DNA of 11,020 bases from Chryseobacterium gleum (GTDB taxonomy: Bacteria > Bacteroidota > Bacteroidia > Flavobacteriales_D > Crocinitomicaceae): positions 1 through 11,020 of the forward strand of contig CALPSU020000051.1 of NCBI GenBank assembly GCA_943326315.2. Direction: 5' to 3'. This document shows, in pieces, positions 6,280 to 11,020 of this stretch. Both the position numbers and the translations under genes were made by a program. The notes under the pieces are model-generated. The model worked only from the letters and a program-made list of their open reading frames with translations. It was not told the DNA's origin and ran no database searches. Numbering within the stretch: position 1 is the first letter of the stretch; each line of letters opens with the position of its first letter.

Positions 6280-7047
6280 TCATAGAAAAAACTTACGGAT
6301 TCCTATAAATAATAGAATTAAACAGCTGTAAACAATGAAAAATAAAATTATAAATTCTTTCCAACCTAAAATTAAAAAAACAGACATTATTAAAAGTTGA
6401 AAACCTAATCCATAAAGCGAAAGCATTGTCATAAACCATTTTGGAACTGTTTTCATTTTGGATGCACTTTTATCTAATTTATAAATAACCCAATCAAAAA
6501 CGCCGTATAAAATTTTATAAAAATTATATAATCTGTTTACGCTTTTTTGTGACTCACCAGCAAAGGCAATCGGAACTTCATTTTCAAAAATTCTGCTTGT
6601 TGTGTCTCCATTTAACGATCTATTTCGAAGAATTACATAGTAAAAATTATATAGAGTTCCTTGCATCTGACAACATAAAAAAGCAAAAAAAGCAATTGCA
6701 TAGGATGTATTCGTTACATAGGCAAAACTCATAAAAAAAAGTAAATTCAATATACTGTCAGAAACAGAATCAAAATACCTCCCTGTGTGTGAGGGTGTGT
6801 TTTTGAGACGCGCTAATTCACCATCAGCAGCATCAATTCCCGATTTTAAAAGAATAAATAACGCAGCTATTTTATAACTCCCTTGAACGATAAAAAACAA
6901 AGCAATAAAAGCGGATAATATAAACAACCAAGTAACATGAATAGGTGTTGTTTTAGTGTTTTTTAATCGTCTTGCGATCAATTTTCCTAAAGAACGACCA
7001 TAATCTGAAAAATCTAAAAATTTACTTTCCGCAGTTAGCTTTGACAT
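6280..7047 (-). CDS. CDP-alcohol phosphatidyltransferase family membrane protein
   Basis: This 255-aa integral membrane enzyme should transfer a phosphatidyl or related phospho-alcohol group from a CDP-alcohol to an acceptor alcohol, with loss of CMP. The complete catalytic signature DxxDGxxAR-x8-GxxxDxxxD is present: D72, D75, G76, A79, R80, G89, D93 and D97. About six hydrophobic segments can be seen, at roughly 38-56, 58-70, 99-116, 117-136, 206-227 and 231-250. The signature lies at the end of the second, as expected for the family. Acceptor specificity (serine, glycerol phosphate, inositol phosphate or another) cannot be read from these motifs. It starts 3 bases after the Hsp15-like gene stop, which strongly suggests one transcript. 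Its neighbours do not reveal which lipid it makes. Confidence 0.92.
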   Translation of the reverse strand: MSKLTAESKFLDFSDYGRSLGKLIARRLKNTKTTPIHVTWLFILSAFIALFFIVQGSYKIAALFILLKSGIDAADGELARLKNTPSHTGRYFDSVSDSILNLLFFMSFAYVTNTSYAIAFFAFLCCQMQGTLYNFYYVILRNRSLNGDTTSRIFENEVPIAFAGESQKSVNRLYNFYKILYGVFDWVIYKLDKSASKMKTVPKWFMTMLSLYGLGFQLLIMSVFLILGWKEFIILFFIVYSCLILLFIGIRKFFL

Positions 7048-7050
7048 GTT

Positions 7051-7422
7051 TTAAAACTCAAAAAAATCATTAATATCTCTTCTGTCTTTTTTTGTAGGTT
7101 TTCCGGTGCCATTTTCTCTATAAACAGATTGTGTCAATGTATAAAGTCGGTATTTTTCTTTTTCAATTTCCGGTGTAATATCGATGATGTATTCTTCAAC
7201 CAATTTAGCCCCTACTCTTTTGTCTAATAATTGAATTATTTTGTAGCTATATACCGCCGTGTTTTTTGTAAATTGTATTGTATCCCCAACCTTTGGTTCT
7301 CGAGAAGGTTTAATTTGAATACTATTCAATTTTATTCTTCCTTTAGAGATTTCCTCTGACGCTGTTGCGCGTGTTTTAGCTAATCTAACGCACCAAACAT
7401 ACTTATCAAGCCTAAATGCCAT
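7051..7422 (-). CDS. hslR: S4-domain RNA-binding protein, Hsp15-like
   Basis: This is a 123-aa small basic protein. Residues about 3-65 are an S4 RNA-binding domain (RLDKYVWCVRLAKTRATA, then GRIKLN and KPSREPKVGD). The C-terminal tail has the Hsp15-like pattern GKPTKKDRRDINDFFEF. In E. coli, Hsp15 binds 50S subunits that still carry a nascent chain after premature dissociation and helps recycle them; the same role is inferred here from similarity. The ATG at 7422 overlaps the end of the YjbR-like gene by 11 bases in another frame, so translation may be coupled. The start is well fixed because the S4 domain begins almost at once. Another S4 family such as an RlbA-type protein is a less likely alternative, given the tail. 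Confidence 0.88.
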   Translation of the reverse strand: MAFRLDKYVWCVRLAKTRATASEEISKGRIKLNSIQIKPSREPKVGDTIQFTKNTAVYSYKIIQLLDKRVGAKLVEEYIIDITPEIEKEKYRLYTLTQSVYRENGTGKPTKKDRRDINDFFEF

Positions 7423-7756
7423 CTTGTATCTTTTTTGAAAGTGAAGAATGAACTAAATCGTATGAATGATTGACCAATTCAAGAATTAAACTAGAATCAA
7501 CATCTTGATTTATCTTTACAGTAATCCAATGTTTTTTATTCATATGAAATGCTGAAGTAATTCCAGAATAGGATTCTCTCAATTCAATCGATCTTTCTGG
7601 ATTACACTTTAAATTAATTCCATTAAAATTATCGACATCGAATAAAGCAAACATCTTCCCTCCTACTTTGAACACCAAGGTGCTCGGATTAAAAGGAAAC
7701 GTTTCTTCAGCTCCGTTTTTAGAAAGACAATAGTTCCAAATAAATTCAACGTCCAT
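7412..7756 (-). CDS. MmcQ/YjbR family protein
   Basis: This 114-aa cytoplasmic protein matches the MmcQ/YjbR (DUF419) pattern. It opens with VEFIWNYCLSKNGAEETFPF (3-22), then has a KVGGKMFALFDVD strand pair (30-42), NLKCNPERSIELRE (48-61), and a GITSAFHMNKKHWITVKIN stretch (65-83) that corresponds to the family 'p.yHmnKrHWitv' signature. It ends in a helix with SYDLVHSSLSKK. The fold is sometimes called CyaY-like or DNA-binding, but no clear biochemical function is established. It lies 19 bases after the desaturase stop and overlaps the Hsp15-like gene by 11 bases, so it is inside an apparent operon. It looks full length. Confidence 0.92.
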   Translation of the reverse strand: MDVEFIWNYCLSKNGAEETFPFNPSTLVFKVGGKMFALFDVDNFNGINLKCNPERSIELRESYSGITSAFHMNKKHWITVKINQDVDSSLILELVNHSYDLVHSSLSKKIQDGI

Positions 7757-7775
7757 TGGAAACTAAACTTTCCGA

Positions 7776-8882
7776 TTAATGAATACCTAAAGCATCGTCG
7801 TAATGTCCTAAATTATAAAGCATTTTTGTATGAGAAGCTAAAGCATTACCCCAAGTTCTTTCCGAATTATAAGGTAAATTATATTCCAATGCTGTTGCTT
7901 TTACAATTTCAGCTATTTTTCTGTAATGTATGTGACAGATATTTGGGAACAAATGGTGTTCTACTTGGTAATTCAATCCTCCAACATACCAAGAAAACAA
8001 ACGAGCACCGGGTGCAAAATTTGAAGTATTCACTAATTGATTAACAGCCCAATCTGCGTCTACATTTCCAGAGTCGTCTGGCATTGGATAATCAGAAGTT
8101 GGAACAACATGTGCTGGCTGAAAAATACCCCCTAAAATAACACCACAAACAAAATGCATTGCAAAATAACATGCTACTGTCCCCCAAACAGGAAGAGGAG
8201 AATAAATTAATGGTAAAACCAAAACTACTAAGTAATATAATATTTTAGAGGTTATTAAAATTATCAAACTCGAAACAAATCTTACATTTTGAGTTTGTAA
8301 TAATTCCATCTTCTTATATCTAAACAATTGCTTAAAATCTTTAGAAGTTGACCATAATATCGTCATCATTCCATACAAAAACCAAGCATAGATGTGTTGG
8401 TATTTATGAGCAGCTCTTCTAGGTTCGTGCGGAGAAAAACGCAATGTACTACCCGGACTTAAATCTTCATCCATACCAGTAACATTTGTATATGTGTGGT
8501 GTAAAACATTGTGTTGAATTCTCCAATTTACATCGTGTCCGCCAACCAAAGTGATTATATATCCAACAACTTTATTTACTGTTTGATTTTTAGAATATGC
8601 TCCGTGGTTAGCATCGTGCATAATAGAAAGACCGATTCCAGCCATTCCGATTCCCATCATTATCCACATCAAGAAAATCATAAATGCATTTTGAAAATAC
8701 ATCAACATTAAAAAATAAGGAACGACATATAATGAAATCATGACGATTGATTTGAAAAACATTTGTACATTTCCATGTCTTGCAATATTGGAGTTCTTAA
8801 AATAATCATTCACTCTTTTTTGTAAAACCTTATAAAAGACTTCATTGTGGTCTTTTGCAAACTTAACTACTGGAATTTTCAT
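7776..8882 (-). CDS. Front-end fatty acid desaturase (linoleoyl-CoA desaturase type), membrane-bound
   Basis: This 368-aa di-iron membrane desaturase introduces double bonds into acyl chains and so adjusts membrane fluidity. The three histidine boxes are intact: HDANH (H89, H93), HNVLHH (H124, H128, H129) and QVEHH (Q306, H309, H310). Gln in the third box is the mark of front-end (Delta5/Delta6-type) desaturases. Hydrophobic segments lie at about 43-63, 66-88, 167-178, 203-225 and 233-255. There is no fused cytochrome b5 domain, unlike many eukaryotic members, so a separate electron donor is needed. It is the first gene of the minus-strand run and has a perfect -7 box at 8904-8911 with a short leader. 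The exact acyl substrate and double-bond position cannot be predicted. Desaturases of this type often rise in the cold, but no cold-shock leader was recognised here. Confidence 0.94.
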   Translation of the reverse strand: MKIPVVKFAKDHNEVFYKVLQKRVNDYFKNSNIARHGNVQMFFKSIVMISLYVVPYFLMLMYFQNAFMIFLMWIMMGIGMAGIGLSIMHDANHGAYSKNQTVNKVVGYIITLVGGHDVNWRIQHNVLHHTYTNVTGMDEDLSPGSTLRFSPHEPRRAAHKYQHIYAWFLYGMMTILWSTSKDFKQLFRYKKMELLQTQNVRFVSSLIILITSKILYYLVVLVLPLIYSPLPVWGTVACYFAMHFVCGVILGGIFQPAHVVPTSDYPMPDDSGNVDADWAVNQLVNTSNFAPGARLFSWYVGGLNYQVEHHLFPNICHIHYRKIAEIVKATALEYNLPYNSERTWGNALASHTKMLYNLGHYDDALGIH

Positions 8883-8903
8883 AATATTTAATCAATTTAG
8901 AAA

Positions 8904-8911
8904 CAAAATTA
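8904..8911 (-). promoter_or_regulatory. -7 promoter box (TAATTTTG) of the desaturase operon
   Basis: On the minus strand this reads TAATTTTG, a full match to TAnnTTTG. The predicted start near 8899 leaves a leader of about 17 bases before the desaturase ATG. I see no clear -33 element at the usual spacing. Confidence 0.55.
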
Positions 8912-8971
8912 CGGATTAATTATGATTAAAAAAATTTGATTCACAAAGTTTTCAGTTACTTAATGTTAAAA

Positions 8972-8989
8972 CCTTAATTACGTTTAAGG
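8972..8989. repeat. Short inverted repeat in the desaturase/ispG divergent gap
   Basis: CCTTAA and TTAAGG form a perfect 6-bp inverted repeat with a 6-base spacer, between the two divergent promoters. It could be a regulator site or chance. It is not placed to act as a terminator for either flanking gene, since both are transcribed away from it. Confidence 0.3.
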
Positions 8990-9011
8990 ATTTTTACAAG
9001 TCTCTTATAAT

Positions 9012-9019
9012 TACCTTTA
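9012..9019 (+). promoter_or_regulatory. Possible -7 promoter box (TACCTTTA) of ispG
   Basis: TACCTTTA has one mismatch (final A for G) to TAnnTTTG. Its position would give a leader of about 37 bases before ispG. It is the best match in this part of the gap but is weak on its own. Confidence 0.3.
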
Positions 9020-9060
9020 CAGACTAAAACAAAAAAGGAATAATTTAAAAATTAATAGCT

Positions 9061-10989
9061 ATGAAGCAGAATTCATATTGTAGTAATTTATTTGTTCGCA
9101 AAAGATACCCTACGAGAGAAGTTTCAATTGGAAATTTAAAACTAGGTGGTACCAATCCTATACGTTTACAATCGATGACTACTGCTGACACAATGGATAC
9201 TGAAAAGTCTGTTAATGAATCAATTAGAATGATTGATGCTGGTTGTGAATTGGTTCGTTTGACAGCTCCAAGTAAAAAAGAAGCTGAAAATTTAGGGTTG
9301 ATTAAAAAAATATTAGTTGAAAAAGGATATAACACACCTCTTGTTGCTGATATTCATTTTACTCCAAATGCAGCTGAAGTTGCAGCAAAACTAATTGAAA
9401 AAGTGCGTGTTAATCCAGGCAACTATGCTGATAAAAAGAAATTTGAAGAAATTGAATACACAGACACAACATACCAAGAAGAGTTAGAAAGAATAGAAAA
9501 AAAGTTTACTCCATTGGTGCTTTTATGCAAAAAAGAAGGTACCGCTATGAGAATTGGCACAAACCACGGATCGCTTTCGGACAGAATATTAAGTAGATTT
9601 GGCGACACACCTGAAGGAATGGTTGAATCTGCAATGGAGTTTATTCGAATTTGTAGTAAAAACAATTATCATGAATTAGTGATTTCAATGAAAGCCAGTA
9701 ACACATTGGTTATGGTTCAAGCATATAGATTGTTAGTTGCTACAATGTCATTGGAAAACATGAATTATCCTTTACATCTTGGAGTTACTGAAGCTGGGGA
9801 TGGTGAAGATGGAAGAATTAAATCAGCAGTTGGAATAGGGGCTCTTTTAGAAGATGGTTTAGGAGACACTATTCGCGTATCGTTAACTGAAGATCCCGAA
9901 TTTGAAATTCCTGTTGCGAAAAAATTAGCCGAGAAATTCAATAACAATAATGCTGTATTTGAAATAGCAACAAAGGATGAAATTGAATTACCATACTCTC
10001 CTTTTAAATATGAAAGAAGGAAATCAAAAGAAATTCAAAACATTGGTGACAAACACACGCCTATAGTTATAGCTGATTTAAATTCTAAATTAGAAATCAA
10101 ACCCGCAAATTTCTTTGGATTTGGATACAATTATTCTGTGCAACTTGATAAATGGAACCTACAAGAACAAGCGGCGGATTATGTTTACATCGCTTCCAAT
10201 GAAATAAATTTTGAAATTCCTGGCACTCTCAGAGTAATTATAGACTATCCCAAATGGAAAGAAAAATATTCAAATAAAACAGGATATTATCCTTTAATCA
10301 ACAAAGCTGAATTAGATTCAATATCTGATAATAATATTACTTTCTTTTTAACCATAAATGCTGAAGAATCTTCTATAGAGTATATTAAAAAATACCCCAA
10401 CTCAATACTTGTTTTAGAAACAGAATACACAAACAAAACACAACTATTTCGCAAATTTAGAATAGAATTAGCGAAATTAAATATTAATAACCCCGTAGTT
10501 TTAAAATATAATTCTAAAGAGAAAGACGAAGAAACTTTTCAATTAAATGTTTCATGTGAAGCAGGAGCAATGTTAATAGATGGATTCGGAGATGGGATTT
10601 GGATCAATGCTACACAACCGATTCAATTAATAAATTCAACGGCTTTTGGGATACTTCAAGCTACTCGAACTAGAATATCTAAAACGGAATACATTTCATG
10701 TCCATCTTGTGGAAGAACATTATTCGATTTACAAGACACCACTGCAAAAATCAGAGAACAAACAGGGCACTTAAAAGGGCTAAAAATTGGAATAATGGGC
10801 TGTATTGTAAATGGTCCTGGAGAAATGGCAGATGCTGATTATGGATATGTTGGAACAGGCCCTGGCAAAATAACGCTATATAAAGAAAAAACAGTAGTTA
10901 GAAAAAATGTCGACGAAGAAAATGCAGTTCAAGAATTAATTGATTTGATTAAGGAGAATGGGGATTGGGTTAGCCCTTCGGCACAATAA
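9061..10989 (+). CDS. ispG: (E)-4-hydroxy-3-methylbut-2-enyl-diphosphate synthase (IspG/GcpE), long three-domain form
   Basis: This is the penultimate enzyme of the MEP isoprenoid pathway, converting MEcPP to HMBPP with a [4Fe-4S] cluster and reduced flavodoxin or ferredoxin. It is cytoplasmic. At 642 aa it is the long form known from Bacteroidota, Chlamydiae and plants, with an extra domain between the TIM barrel and the iron-sulfur domain. The barrel (about 10-290) has NPIRLQSMTT, LVADIHF, VRVNPGN, RIGTNHGSLSDR and HLGVTEAGDGEDGRIKSA. The inserted domain runs from about 300 to 530 and is poorly conserved. The C-terminal domain has C547 and C550 (CPSCGRTLFDLQ), C581 (MGCIVNGPGE) and Glu588, the three-Cys-plus-Glu cluster ligand set. 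All key residues are present. The ATG at 9061 lacks a close Shine-Dalgarno sequence (AAAAGGA lies over 20 bases upstream). It is divergent from the desaturase. Confidence 0.97.
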   Translation: MKQNSYCSNLFVRKRYPTREVSIGNLKLGGTNPIRLQSMTTADTMDTEKSVNESIRMIDAGCELVRLTAPSKKEAENLGLIKKILVEKGYNTPLVADIHFTPNAAEVAAKLIEKVRVNPGNYADKKKFEEIEYTDTTYQEELERIEKKFTPLVLLCKKEGTAMRIGTNHGSLSDRILSRFGDTPEGMVESAMEFIRICSKNNYHELVISMKASNTLVMVQAYRLLVATMSLENMNYPLHLGVTEAGDGEDGRIKSAVGIGALLEDGLGDTIRVSLTEDPEFEIPVAKKLAEKFNNNNAVFEIATKDEIELPYSPFKYERRKSKEIQNIGDKHTPIVIADLNSKLEIKPANFFGFGYNYSVQLDKWNLQEQAADYVYIASNEINFEIPGTLRVIIDYPKWKEKYSNKTGYYPLINKAELDSISDNNITFFLTINAEESSIEYIKKYPNSILVLETEYTNKTQLFRKFRIELAKLNINNPVVLKYNSKEKDEETFQLNVSCEAGAMLIDGFGDGIWINATQPIQLINSTAFGILQATRTRISKTEYISCPSCGRTLFDLQDTTAKIREQTGHLKGLKIGIMGCIVNGPGEMADADYGYVGTGPGKITLYKEKTVVRKNVDEENAVQELIDLIKENGDWVSPSAQ

Positions 10990-11020
10990 AATGTTGGTTC
11001 ACAATTATATTATTTACTCA

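Noticed and set aside
6781..6800. GT-rich run (tgtgtgtgagggtgtgt) in the phosphatidyltransferase gene
   Set aside because: It encodes part of the conserved catalytic segment (NTPSHTG before the Gly/Asp/Asp motif), so it is coding sequence and not a separate repeat.
9045..9947. Open frames on the minus strand opposite ispG (9045-9335, 9423-9665, 9765-9947)
   Set aside because: They lie fully or almost fully antisense to well-conserved ispG sequence, have no recognisable domains and no promoter, and are best explained as shadows.

Overview
The window looks like chromosomal DNA from a member of the Bacteroidota, most likely Flavobacteriia. The evidence is the strong A+T bias, starts mostly without Shine-Dalgarno sequences, three perfect matches to the Bacteroidota -7 promoter box (TAnnTTTG) just upstream of genes, the long three-domain IspG typical of this phylum, and a response regulator fused to a Crp/Fnr module of a kind I associate with Bacteroidota. 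No tRNA, rRNA, CRISPR array, insertion sequence or phage gene was seen. No stretch without a gene exceeds 300 bases; the longest are about 200 bases (1-201) and 178 bases (8883-9060).

Left region (1-2993, + strand): a regulatory module. A soluble PAS histidine kinase (202-1383) is followed by a response regulator that carries a Crp/Fnr-type sensor domain and helix-turn-helix (1454-2518), then a small conserved protein of unknown function (2637-2993). Both non-coding gaps that could control this module hold a TGAT-N4-ATCA palindrome, the core of an Fnr-type operator. One is the centre of a perfect 16-bp palindrome ahead of the kinase. The other lies where a class II activator would sit relative to the predicted promoter of the small gene. 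This is the most interesting part of the window: a candidate phosphorylation-controlled Fnr-like circuit with a predicted target next door.

Middle region (2990-8882, - strand): eight genes pointing the same way, mostly 3-21 bases apart or overlapping. In transcription order they are a front-end fatty-acid desaturase, a YjbR/MmcQ-like protein, an Hsp15-like S4 protein, a CDP-alcohol phosphatidyltransferase, a DUF1697 protein, a lipoprotein MsrB-MsrA methionine sulfoxide reductase, a class D beta-lactamase and a SAM methyltransferase. They look like a mixed housekeeping and stress run rather than one pathway. The one large gap (5578-5717) is filled by a CACAGAG/CTCTGTG inverted-repeat element that probably separates two transcription units.

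Right region (9061-10989, + strand): ispG of the MEP isoprenoid pathway, divergent from the desaturase across a 178-base gap that holds promoter-like boxes and a short inverted repeat.
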